DNA of 64,000 nt. Origin: Bacteroidota bacterium (lineage in GTDB: Bacteria; Bacteroidota; Bacteroidia; B-17B0; Aurantibacillaceae). The position numbers were made by a program, and so were the translations under genes. The notes under the pieces are model-generated. The model was not told the DNA's origin, searched no databases, and was given only the letters and a program-made list of their open reading frames with translations. This document shows, piece by piece, positions 24,954 to 33,400 of this stretch (position 1 is the first letter of the stretch; every line of letters begins with the position of its first letter). The stretch is taken from NCBI GenBank assembly GCA_030692515.1, contig JAUXZS010000020.1, positions 186,001 through 250,000 on the forward strand, read 5' to 3'.

Positions 24954-26189
24954 TTGTCAGACTCTTCAAAAATATCGCAACAAAAACAAGTTCAGGATTT
25001 AAAACTGAATGCTTTGCTTGAAGTAACAAAAGCAATTAATAATAATTATTCTACATCTGAACTATTTGAACTTTATCAGGATATTTTAGAAAATCGTTTA
25101 GGTGTAGGAAAATTAGTGTTGTTTGTATTTGAAGGGGAATGGAAGTGTTTGTTGAAGTATGGAATTAAAAAAGAAATAGGAGCAATTCAATTTGAAAAGG
25201 AATTACTCGCCATAACAGAAATTGAAACCATTAATTACAGTAAAGGCGAAATAACTAAACAGTTTGAAATTGTTGTTCCAGTTTTTCATAAAAAAACACC
25301 TTTAGCTTACGTATTATTAAGTGATGTAAATCAACAAAAAATTGAATTAAGCGCCGCAATTAAGCATTTACCTTTTGTTCAAACGCTTACTAATATCATA
25401 ATTGTTGCGATTGAAAATAAAAAATTATTTAAAGATAACATTCAAAGAGCGCAAATACGAAAGGAGTTGGAACTTGCTCAAAGCATGCAGCAAATGTTAT
25501 TTCCAAAAGACTTACCAAACTCTGATGGTTTATTGGTTGCAGCAAAGTATTTACCTCATCAACAAGTGGGTGGTGATTACTATGATTTTATTAAACTAAA
25601 TAATCACGAATTTGTTTTTTGCGTTGCGGATGTAAGCGGTAAAGGTGTTGCTGCAGCAATACTTATGAGTAACATACAAGCTACTTTACAAAGCTTAGTT
25701 ACATTTACTCATAATTTAAAGGACATTATTATAGAAATAAATAAACGCGTAATTACAAATGCTAAAAACGAAAAATTCGTGTCCTTTTTTTTAGCAAAAT
25801 TAAATACAAAAAGTCAACAGCTTACTTATATTAATGCAGGGCACAACCCCCCTATTCTATTTTATGAAAATAAATTTTTAGAGTTAAGTAGCGGTTGTCC
25901 ACTACTTGGCATTACAGAAAATCTTCCGGTAATTAATGTAGAAATTTTTAATTATACTTCAGAATTTACATTGCTCTGTTATACCGATGGTTTAACAGAT
26001 ACAATAAACGAAGAAAAGGAAAATATTAGTATTGAAACTATCAAAGATATCATTCAAGTAAACGAAAAATCGAATCCCGATTTTTTAAATCAAGCTATAT
26101 TATTTTATGCTGAAGATTTTAAAGGAGAAGTCGAGTTCCCTGATGATATTGCTTTACTTACTTTAAAGGTAAGCGACTTAAATTTCTAA
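24954..26189 (+). CDS. GAF-like / SpoIIE PP2C-type protein serine phosphatase
   Basis: 411 residues starting at TTG 24954; no in-frame ATG precedes the conserved part, and TTG lies 5 bp after the upstream stop, so the rare start looks real. About 20-150 is a GAF-like sensor; a helical linker (QLRKELELAQSMQQMLFPKDL-like, near 165-186) leads into the SpoIIE domain with metal-site motifs VGGDYYDF near 204, CVADVSGKGVAAAILMSN near 223-240, INAGHNPP near 296 and CYTDGLTD near 342. This is the RsbU architecture: it dephosphorylates an anti-sigma-antagonist-type protein after sensing a signal. No STAS or anti-sigma partner is encoded nearby. Confidence 0.9.
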   Translation: MSDSSKISQQKQVQDLKLNALLEVTKAINNNYSTSELFELYQDILENRLGVGKLVLFVFEGEWKCLLKYGIKKEIGAIQFEKELLAITEIETINYSKGEITKQFEIVVPVFHKKTPLAYVLLSDVNQQKIELSAAIKHLPFVQTLTNIIIVAIENKKLFKDNIQRAQIRKELELAQSMQQMLFPKDLPNSDGLLVAAKYLPHQQVGGDYYDFIKLNNHEFVFCVADVSGKGVAAAILMSNIQATLQSLVTFTHNLKDIIIEINKRVITNAKNEKFVSFFLAKLNTKSQQLTYINAGHNPPILFYENKFLELSSGCPLLGITENLPVINVEIFNYTSEFTLLCYTDGLTDTINEEKENISIETIKDIIQVNEKSNPDFLNQAILFYAEDFKGEVEFPDDIALLTLKVSDLNF

Positions 26190-27638
26190 AGGTTTTTTTA
26201 CCTTTTTCTCTTTCTTTTTATAATAAAGGTCGATGCAAACTAAAGCTGCGAGAAATGACCAAAAAGGTAAAGAAAGTTTATCTGTATCTAAAAAATTATT
26301 TAAAAAGCCATGAACAAAATAAGTCATCAAACCTAGAAATAATCCTATAACCAATATTCTGACTTCAGGCTCGGCTACTGAATAAACCAATTTATATCCA
26401 AGGGAGGTGGAATACAACAACATAATTACAACAATGCATAAACCAATTATACCTTGCTCTGCCAAAGGACCCAAATACTCACTATGGGCATTACCATTTG
26501 TACCAAAGTTTGTGCTAATGATTGTTCTTTCGCTACTTAACTGGTAAGGTGCGTATTTAAACATATAAGTTCCTGGTCCCCATCCTAAAACAGGTTTATC
26601 TTTCCACATACGAATAGCGCAACTCCATCTATTTAATCGCTCAAGATTAGAAGCATCCGTTGAAATATTTGAAACAGACTCTATGTTATTTGAAAAACCT
26701 CCTTCAGCATCGGTATTATTTCTTCCAAGTGCAATAAAAATTTCAGTTTGAAAAGCATAAAATAAACTTCCTAAGGTAACCAAAGTAATTAAAATAGTTC
26801 TGAATTTTATCTTAAGAATAAGGGTAACAAAAATAGAAAATGCAACGATTAAACTTAACCATCCAGCGCGCGCAAATGATAATATAATCGCAAAAACAAA
26901 TAAACAAAACAATGCTAAAGCAAAAGCACGTAAATATTTTGATATGCTTTTAATAAAAACAAATGATAGCATAAGAGGTATAAACATTGCTAAAGCTGCT
27001 CCATAAGCTGTATGATCGTTATAAAATGGTGAAACAACCCAATCGGCAGCCTTATCATTAAAATTAAATTTAGCATGCTGAAAAATTGTATAAAACACCA
27101 CTAAGGCTAATGAAGAAGCATAACAAAACATAAAATATATTGTATTTTTTTTACTTTGAAAAATGTGTGGCATTATGATATAACAACTAAAAATAAACCA
27201 TAAGCGAGAAACCAAATATTTTACAGAAATTAAAACTTCGGTACTAGTTAACGTTGTAAATAACATCCAGGACAATTGAACAACTATTAAAGTTGTAATG
27301 GGGTGATTGATGAATTTTTTATCTGTAATTCTAGAACTTAATTCATTAAAAATATAAAGCAACATTATCCCAGCCATTAGTGGTTCCGAAGGCAAGCTAA
27401 GGTCCATTCCATCAGACATTCCAAGCTCTTTAAGAGAGATAGCTAAAGGAGTGCAAAACGCTAAAAAGAAAACTAATTTCTGTAAATGAAAAATAGCTGT
27501 ATAAACAATAATTAAAATAATTGGCAATAAATTGTAGGGATAAAACATATCTTTTTTATATGCCAATATGTAAGCATTACCCAAAATATATGCCAATATT
27601 AAAATTGGAAATAAATATGTTTTAAAATATCTTGCCAA
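26178..27638 (-). CDS. O-antigen ligase / polymerase family membrane protein (WaaL/Wzy-like)
   Basis: 486 residues with about 11-12 hydrophobic segments. A large periplasmic loop near 320-400 holds WSCAIRMWKDKPVLGWGPGTYMFKY and NAHSEYLGPLAEQGIIGL, the PF04932 signature with the conserved H-SEYL. Members either polymerise repeat units (Wzy) or ligate polymer to lipid A core (WaaL); sequence alone does not decide, but its place beside two Wzz-like proteins and a flippase favours Wzy. It ends with a basic tail KKKEKKVKK. Its 3' end overlaps the convergent phosphatase gene by 12 bp. Confidence 0.88.
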   Translation of the reverse strand: MARYFKTYLFPILILAYILGNAYILAYKKDMFYPYNLLPIILIIVYTAIFHLQKLVFFLAFCTPLAISLKELGMSDGMDLSLPSEPLMAGIMLLYIFNELSSRITDKKFINHPITTLIVVQLSWMLFTTLTSTEVLISVKYLVSRLWFIFSCYIIMPHIFQSKKNTIYFMFCYASSLALVVFYTIFQHAKFNFNDKAADWVVSPFYNDHTAYGAALAMFIPLMLSFVFIKSISKYLRAFALALFCLFVFAIILSFARAGWLSLIVAFSIFVTLILKIKFRTILITLVTLGSLFYAFQTEIFIALGRNNTDAEGGFSNNIESVSNISTDASNLERLNRWSCAIRMWKDKPVLGWGPGTYMFKYAPYQLSSERTIISTNFGTNGNAHSEYLGPLAEQGIIGLCIVVIMLLYSTSLGYKLVYSVAEPEVRILVIGLFLGLMTYFVHGFLNNFLDTDKLSLPFWSFLAALVCIDLYYKKKEKKVKKPLEI

Positions 27639-27639
27639 A

Positions 27640-28566
27640 TTAGAAAAGCTCTTTTGAGCGGCTTTTATATAAAAAGAAAACCAGTGTCATAAAGAATGCA
27701 GATAAGGTTGAAACCAAAACAATAATCCATCTGGTAGGAGAACACTTTTTATCTTGTAAATTTGGTTTGCTCACATAAATATAAAAATCCATTTCACCAC
27801 TAACATCTAATAAGTAACCATCGTTTTTTATTTTAATTTTAGTGTAGGACTTTAATGTTGATTTTATTCTGCCATCTAAAATTTTTAATTCCGTACCTTT
27901 TTCCCTTATTCCTTTTGCTTGTAATTTTGCGTTTTCATTTAAATTAGAACCTGTAGAAAGTTGTTTACTTAAATATTTAGCTTGGTCTTTTTCATCAATA
28001 ATATTATAATCTTCTTTAATTTTAGAAATTGTTTTGCTTAATGAATCTAATTCATGCGACTGTATATCAATTACTTTTTTGGTATTTGCGAGATATTGAT
28101 TTACAATATTTCTTTTAGATTCCTTTACTAAATTATTGGTATTTAAAATTAAAGCGGCATTTAACTTCTGAGCAAACAAAGGGTCTTCATCTTTTACAGT
28201 AATTTCAATAGATTCGTAAATAGTTGGAGAAATTTTAACATTTTCCATAAACATATAATCAAACAGTGCTTTGCCTCCTTTTGAGTTCAGTGTATCTACA
28301 CCATATCTGGCAAATAAATTAAAGTCTTTTGCAAGTTGACATTTTACATCCTCACTTAAAAAATACTGCAACAATTGTTCACTCGCCGATTCTTCGGAGT
28401 TTTGAAATAAGTTAACAGGATAAACAACAGAATTAGATTTAAATTTTTCTTTTATTAAGAATGATGCAGAGTATGATATGACAGCTGCTGCCAACATCAT
28501 AAGAAAAAATACTTTCTTATGTTTAAAAATAGTTTTTATAATATTTAAAGAATCTAGATTTTCCAT
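27640..28566 (-). CDS. Wzz-like polysaccharide chain-length protein (first of two)
   Basis: 308 residues. Two terminal transmembrane helices (about 17-35 and 278-300) frame a periplasmic helical domain rich in coiled coil (HELDSLSKTISKIKEDYNII near 175-195), the Wzz/co-polymerase topology. The KNYK-like start KTIFKHKKVFFLMMLAAAVI is typical. No cytoplasmic tyrosine kinase domain is fused. It should set polymer length in the surface polysaccharide pathway. The gap to the next Wzz-like gene is 2 bp, and to the O-antigen polymerase gene 1 bp, so translation is tightly coupled. Confidence 0.85.
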   Translation of the reverse strand: MENLDSLNIIKTIFKHKKVFFLMMLAAAVISYSASFLIKEKFKSNSVVYPVNLFQNSEESASEQLLQYFLSEDVKCQLAKDFNLFARYGVDTLNSKGGKALFDYMFMENVKISPTIYESIEITVKDEDPLFAQKLNAALILNTNNLVKESKRNIVNQYLANTKKVIDIQSHELDSLSKTISKIKEDYNIIDEKDQAKYLSKQLSTGSNLNENAKLQAKGIREKGTELKILDGRIKSTLKSYTKIKIKNDGYLLDVSGEMDFYIYVSKPNLQDKKCSPTRWIIVLVSTLSAFFMTLVFFLYKSRSKELF

Positions 28567-28568
28567 AA

Positions 28569-29567
28569 TTAAGATTTTAAATTTAATTTGTTAAACTTTT
28601 CACGAAATAAAAGAAATAGAAAACACATTAAATTACTTGCAATAACCGTAATGCCGATAATTAAAAGTCTATTGGGCTTTGCTTTATACTCATTAGGTTT
28701 TGCCTTTTCTACAACAAATTTAATTGGTAAACTGGTATTGTAATTTACGAGCGCTTCATCATATTTAGCCTTAATGTCAGGATATTTAAAACTATATTTT
28801 TCTAAATTATCGTGAACGTTTTGATATGCGCTTCCGTACTTTTTTAACGTGTCTAGTTTTGATTCAAGACGTTTAATAGCTCCGATATCATTTTTTTCTA
28901 GTGCCTTAGCGTAGCTTTTGGTGTAAGCTTTTACCTGTTCTTTATAATGTAAAACGCCTAAATTTCTTAGAACATTTAAGCTATCTTCAAGTTCTTTCAT
29001 TCTAGCTAAAGTGTTTTCGTATTCTTCTTTTACGATTTTTAAAACATTAGCGGTAACCGTTTTTGTCATCTCATGCTTTACCGTGTCACAATAATCAGAT
29101 ATCCCGTTTGCAATTTGAGCCGCACCATCAGCTGTATAATCAAACACTTCTACTTTTACACTATTAAACTCTGTACGCTTAATAGTCACCATATCATCCC
29201 ATTTTAATTTTAAATAATGATAACCATAAACTGTATCCTTTATTTTCCATCTGTCCCAAAGATCAAAAGCGTTAGCCACTTTAAATTTTAAAGCATCTGA
29301 ACTTAAAAATTGTATTAGTTTTTCAACATCGTCTTCATCACCAATTTGCATATAATCTTCCTGATTCCCTGAATTAGGTTCAATTACAAGTTTTGAAACT
29401 GAAAATTGACGGGCAGCAAACAATACCGCTGTTGATTTATATTGTTTAGGCATTAAAAAAACAAGAGTGCCTGTTACAATTGCGCTAATAAGAGTAACAA
29501 TAACAAAAGTTTTTCTCCATTTTATTATTTTTATTATTAATTCTCTAGCTGAAATTTCTTCAATCAT
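28569..29567 (-). CDS. Wzz-like polysaccharide chain-length protein (second of two)
   Basis: 332 residues. First transmembrane helix about 20-38 (FVIVTLISAIVTGTLVFLM) followed by PKQYKSTAVLFAARQ, the Wzz N-terminal domain; a long helical periplasmic region (EYENTLARMKELEDSLNVLR near 176-195); then KAKPNRLLIIGITVIASNLMCFLFLL, the proline-containing C-terminal helix. Also lacks a kinase domain. It is not a close copy of its neighbour: motif spacing and sequence differ, so the pair may form a hetero-oligomer or act on different polymers. Confidence 0.85.
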   Translation of the reverse strand: MIEEISARELIIKIIKWRKTFVIVTLISAIVTGTLVFLMPKQYKSTAVLFAARQFSVSKLVIEPNSGNQEDYMQIGDEDDVEKLIQFLSSDALKFKVANAFDLWDRWKIKDTVYGYHYLKLKWDDMVTIKRTEFNSVKVEVFDYTADGAAQIANGISDYCDTVKHEMTKTVTANVLKIVKEEYENTLARMKELEDSLNVLRNLGVLHYKEQVKAYTKSYAKALEKNDIGAIKRLESKLDTLKKYGSAYQNVHDNLEKYSFKYPDIKAKYDEALVNYNTSLPIKFVVEKAKPNEYKAKPNRLLIIGITVIASNLMCFLFLLFREKFNKLNLKS

Positions 29568-29569
29568 AT

Positions 29570-31015
29570 TTATTTATATTTTATGAATCTAAAAACGGAT
29601 TTAAGGTTAATCATTCCTGTAATAAACGCTAATAAGCCACTAAATATAAGCATTATTACGAAATTGTAGAGCCACTTAGAAGTTAAATTCATAGTGAAAT
29701 AATTAGTGAAAACAATTCCTATTATAAACAAGGCCAGCGATATTAACAAGCCTTTATTTACCCTAAATTTAAATACTTTATAAGAAATAAACACTTGAAT
29801 TAAACATGTTAAAAACTGTGTAACTACACTAGCAATAGCGCTTCCCAATGCATAAAATTTTGGGATAAGAATAAAATTTAAAAGCAAATTAATTAAAATA
29901 CCACTTATGGCCATAAGATTTAAGTATTTTAAATTGCCATTTGCAGTTAATAGCGTACCAAAAATATAAGTAATTGAAATAGCCGTAAAACAAGTCATTA
30001 ATAAACCTAAAATCTGGTATCCTTCAGAGTTTCCTTTATATAATAATTCGCAAAATTTATCAGCATAAAACAAACTACTAATAGAAACAATTAAGGCAGG
30101 CGTTAGCAATAAAGTAAAAGCTAGTTTTACAATATTCTCAATATTTTCTTTTTGTTTTAACATTCGGCTAAACAATGGTAAAAGCTGCACCGAAAATAAA
30201 TAAGCAATCATATTAGCTGCATCTAATAATCTAAAAGCTTTAGCATAAATACCACTTTGTTCTTTTCCCAGATTACCGGGCAATATTCGCTCAATCATTA
30301 CACTATCTAATCGGTTATAAAATGTCATTAATAAAACTAAAATTGCAAATGGAAAACTCTTTTTTAATATCATTCTGTTAAATGCCCAATCCCAATTAAG
30401 TTTAAACGTATGCGTTTTATTTAACACTATTAAAAACCCAATTAATGCAGTAAGGCCGTAACCAATGGTCTGCGCATACACAAAATTCATCACATCAACC
30501 TGTAAACCAAACAAATTAAATATTAAAGCTGCTACAATAATTATCATGATAACACGGTCTAATACCGACATGATACTATCAACTCTAAATAAATGTAATG
30601 CCAATAAATTGGATCTTAGAAAAAGGATAAAACTTAAGAAGAAATTATTAATACATAAAATAAATAACAGCTTTATATATCTAACCTCAAAGCCTAACAC
30701 AAAAAAACCTATGAGTAACGTAACTGAAATATAAAGTAACCCTAAAACAAATTTTAAGCTTAGCATTTTGCTGAAGTGTTTGCTTAATAAATGTGTATGC
30801 TGGGCAATATTTTTATTATTAAAATTGGTTAAGCCAAAGTCTAATAATATATTTATAAGAAAAGAAAAATTAAACAAAACAAAGTACTCGCCATAGCTAA
30901 CATTTCCAACCGTCATTTGAACGTTGGGCTCAATGCTTAAAATCCAAAATGGCTTAATTAACAAATTAAGTATCAGGAGTATAGCTAAATCAAATATGAA
31001 TTTCTTTTTTTGCAC
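29570..31015 (-). CDS. Polysaccharide repeat-unit flippase, Wzx/MOP superfamily
   Basis: 481 residues with about 14 transmembrane segments. N-terminal MQKKKFIFDLAILLILNLLIKPFWIL is followed by FNFSFLINILLDFGLTNFNNKNIA, a good match to the polysaccharide biosynthesis export family. The mid-protein YNRLDSVMIERILPGNLGKEQSGIYAKAFRLLD block contains the charged residues typical of Wzx. It moves lipid-linked repeat units to the periplasmic face for polymerisation by the neighbouring WaaL/Wzy protein. It is the first gene of the minus-strand cluster and divergent from a glycosyltransferase gene, 61 bp apart. Confidence 0.87.
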   Translation of the reverse strand: MQKKKFIFDLAILLILNLLIKPFWILSIEPNVQMTVGNVSYGEYFVLFNFSFLINILLDFGLTNFNNKNIAQHTHLLSKHFSKMLSLKFVLGLLYISVTLLIGFFVLGFEVRYIKLLFILCINNFFLSFILFLRSNLLALHLFRVDSIMSVLDRVIMIIIVAALIFNLFGLQVDVMNFVYAQTIGYGLTALIGFLIVLNKTHTFKLNWDWAFNRMILKKSFPFAILVLLMTFYNRLDSVMIERILPGNLGKEQSGIYAKAFRLLDAANMIAYLFSVQLLPLFSRMLKQKENIENIVKLAFTLLLTPALIVSISSLFYADKFCELLYKGNSEGYQILGLLMTCFTAISITYIFGTLLTANGNLKYLNLMAISGILINLLLNFILIPKFYALGSAIASVVTQFLTCLIQVFISYKVFKFRVNKGLLISLALFIIGIVFTNYFTMNLTSKWLYNFVIMLIFSGLLAFITGMINLKSVFRFIKYK

Positions 31016-31064
31016 AAAAGCAGCAAATATAGGCTTTTTTATGGTTTAAACTAATCTAAATTCA

Positions 31065-31072
31065 TAGATTTG
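31065..31072 (+). promoter_or_regulatory. TAGATTTG box immediately before the glycosyltransferase start
   Basis: TAGATTTG fits the Bacteroidota -7 consensus TAnnTTTG exactly and ends 4 bp before the GTG start at 31077. Transcription would then begin about at the start codon, giving a leaderless mRNA. No clear TTG is seen at -33. Confidence 0.4.
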
Positions 31073-31076
31073 CGGC

Positions 31077-32201
31077 GTGCAAATTGTTGTAAATACTCGG
31101 CTTTTATTAAAAGACAAACTTGAAGGAATGGGGTGGTTTGCATACCAAACATTAAAACATATTACTACTCATAATCCGAATGTACATTTTGTGTTTGTTT
31201 TTGATAGGAATTTTGATTCGGACTTTATTTTTGCTGACAATATTACCCCGCTAATCCTTTCTCCGCAAGCCCGACACCCATTTTTGTATTATGCATGGTT
31301 TCAGCATTCAGTTAAAGGACTATTAAATAAAATGAAGCCCGATTTATTCTTATCTCCCGATGGATTTTTATCCCTAGGAGCTAAATGCAAGCAATTACCT
31401 GTAATTCACGATATAAATTTTTTACATCATCCTAAAGATAGTAAATGGTTAACTGCAGAATATTACAATTTTTATTTCCCGAAATTTGCTAAACAAGCAA
31501 CAAGGATAGCAACCGTTTCGGAGTATAGTAAATATGACATTGTAAAAAACTATGGCATTAACGAAGAAAAAATAGATGTAGTTTACAACGGGATAAATTC
31601 TTTTTTTAGGCCCTTAGATGAACTTACAAAGCAACAAACAAAAGAAAAATACACTGCCGGAAAAAATTATTTTATTAATGTAGGGTCATTGCATCCACGT
31701 AAAAATATAGTAAATCTTGTGCGCGCTTTTTCTATTTTTAAAAAGGAAAGTAATTCTGATTTTAAATTAGTGCTTGCCGGTCCAGATTACTGGGGTGTTT
31801 CAGACATTCATAAAATAATAAAAGAAACAAATTTAAATGATGATGTAATATTTACAGGGAGGTTAAAAGACGAGGAATTAAATTTGGTTTTAGGTAGTGC
31901 ATTTGCTTTAACTTTTGTGCCGTATTATGAAGGTTTTGGTATTCCATTGGTTGAGGCAATGCAAACAGAAACACCTATCATTACTAGCAACGTTACAAGT
32001 TTACCTGAAGTTGCAGGCGAAGCTGCGCTTTTAGTAAATCCATTAGACGCTTATGAAATAAAAAACGCTATGCTAGAGTTATTTCAAAAACCAGAACTTC
32101 GCGAAAGTCTTATTAATAAAGGAAAAATACAAAAAGAGAAATTTTCGTGGGAAAAAAGCGGGAATTTACTTTGGGAAAGTGTTTTAAAAGCAACTCAATA
32201 A
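31077..32201 (+). CDS. Family 4 glycosyltransferase (GT-B)
   Basis: 374 residues from GTG 31077; MQIVVNTRLLLKDKLEGMGWFAYQ is a natural start and no upstream ATG is in frame. N-terminal Rossmann half with the acceptor-side GMGWFAYQ motif; the C-terminal half has INVGSLHPRKN near 199-209, the LAGPDYWG strand and the E-x7-E nucleotide-sugar motif YYEGFGIPLVEAM near 282-294 with the conserved SNVTSLPEVAGEAALLV. It is a retaining sugar transferase, most likely adding a residue to the polysaccharide assembled by the divergent cluster. Donor and acceptor are unknown. Confidence 0.92.
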   Translation: MQIVVNTRLLLKDKLEGMGWFAYQTLKHITTHNPNVHFVFVFDRNFDSDFIFADNITPLILSPQARHPFLYYAWFQHSVKGLLNKMKPDLFLSPDGFLSLGAKCKQLPVIHDINFLHHPKDSKWLTAEYYNFYFPKFAKQATRIATVSEYSKYDIVKNYGINEEKIDVVYNGINSFFRPLDELTKQQTKEKYTAGKNYFINVGSLHPRKNIVNLVRAFSIFKKESNSDFKLVLAGPDYWGVSDIHKIIKETNLNDDVIFTGRLKDEELNLVLGSAFALTFVPYYEGFGIPLVEAMQTETPIITSNVTSLPEVAGEAALLVNPLDAYEIKNAMLELFQKPELRESLINKGKIQKEKFSWEKSGNLLWESVLKATQ

Positions 32202-32402
32202 CAATAGTTAAATATCTTTTAGGTAACAAGTTAATCTAATTTTTTTTCGGACTCATTTCTGCTGCTTCCTTTCAATTAACAAATCAGAAATAAAACATTT
32301 TTAAATACGTTTGCAGCCTTAAACATTATTTGCGACCTTTAAATAATTAACCCCAATGCTTCAAAGTAGTTTTACTTATTCTGAAAATTAATTAATCTGG
32401 CA

Positions 32403-33290
32403 GTGAAGAAAGTTTTGTTTTTGATATTAGTTCTGTTTTTTGTTTTAAAAACAAAATCTCAAACTTATATACCAATGCTTAATTCCTATGCAGAATGGCA
32501 TGTTACAACTTGCTTTTTTGGTTGCTTAACAGATAAATATTACACAATTGGTGATACCACTTTTAAAGGACACACATACAAATTTTTAGATCAATTCCAC
32601 TACAATAAAAATTTTGTAATTAGGGAAGATACTTCATTACAAAGAATTTATATGCGAATACCGGGCTCGGCAACAGATACTAGTGAATGGCTTTTATATG
32701 ATTTTAAATTAAATGTAAATGATACCATGACTCTTTTTAATCCAGGAAGTCCGTTTCCAACTAACCCTGGTAAATTTGTTTTGGATTCCATTATATTAAA
32801 ACCATTATTAGCCAAAAGTTACAGGCATTTTTATCTGCATTCTATAGATACAATCGCATCTGGAGTTAAAAATACGGTTTGGGTCGAAGGAATTGGATCT
32901 TTTTGTTTGATTAATACACCAGGCGCGCCGCCAAAAATAAATGGCGCAGGAAGTTTGAGTTGCTTTTTTAATAGCGGTATTCATGAATATCAAAATTTGG
33001 ATTCAATTTCTTCATGCCTTTCTGTTTATCCACTTTCTGTAATTGAAAAAACTTTAAATCAAACTTTAGTGAAAATAAAATCTAATCCAGTTTCTGATAA
33101 GTTGCAAATTATCTCGAGTGATTTTGAATTAGATGGGCTGAAAATTGAAATACAAAATTTGATAGGTAATACAATAAAACATCAGGAATATTCTAAATTT
33201 ATAGATGTTTCGTCTTTACCAGTAGGAATGTATTTTGCAAGGTTTTATATGAACCAAACTTTATATTCTATAAAATTTATTAAGTATTAA
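32403..33290 (+). CDS. Secreted protein with type IX C-terminal sorting domain (first)
   Basis: 295 residues from GTG 32403. Signal peptide KKVLFLILVLFFVLKTKS, cleaved before QTY. The body is a beta-rich region of the type YYTIGDTTFKGHTYKFLD..REDTSLQRIYMR..LLYDFKLNVNDT, which I have seen in secreted Bacteroidota proteins without known role. The last ~80 residues are a T9SS type A sorting domain: NPVSDKLQIIS, then VEIQNLIGNTI-like, then SSLPVGMYFARFY and a basic end KFIKY. It should be secreted and anchored by T9SS. The 200 bp upstream (32202-32402) show no other gene or clear motif. Confidence 0.85.
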   Translation: MKKVLFLILVLFFVLKTKSQTYIPMLNSYAEWHVTTCFFGCLTDKYYTIGDTTFKGHTYKFLDQFHYNKNFVIREDTSLQRIYMRIPGSATDTSEWLLYDFKLNVNDTMTLFNPGSPFPTNPGKFVLDSIILKPLLAKSYRHFYLHSIDTIASGVKNTVWVEGIGSFCLINTPGAPPKINGAGSLSCFFNSGIHEYQNLDSISSCLSVYPLSVIEKTLNQTLVKIKSNPVSDKLQIISSDFELDGLKIEIQNLIGNTIKHQEYSKFIDVSSLPVGMYFARFYMNQTLYSIKFIKY

Positions 33291-33400
33291 GTAGCAACAC
33301 AAAAGCAACTTTCTAAATCAAGATATTTATAGAGTTTACAAACTAAAAAAAGTTCTCGAAAAAAAATTGTAGTTCCTGATTTGGTAAACAGTTTTAAAAA

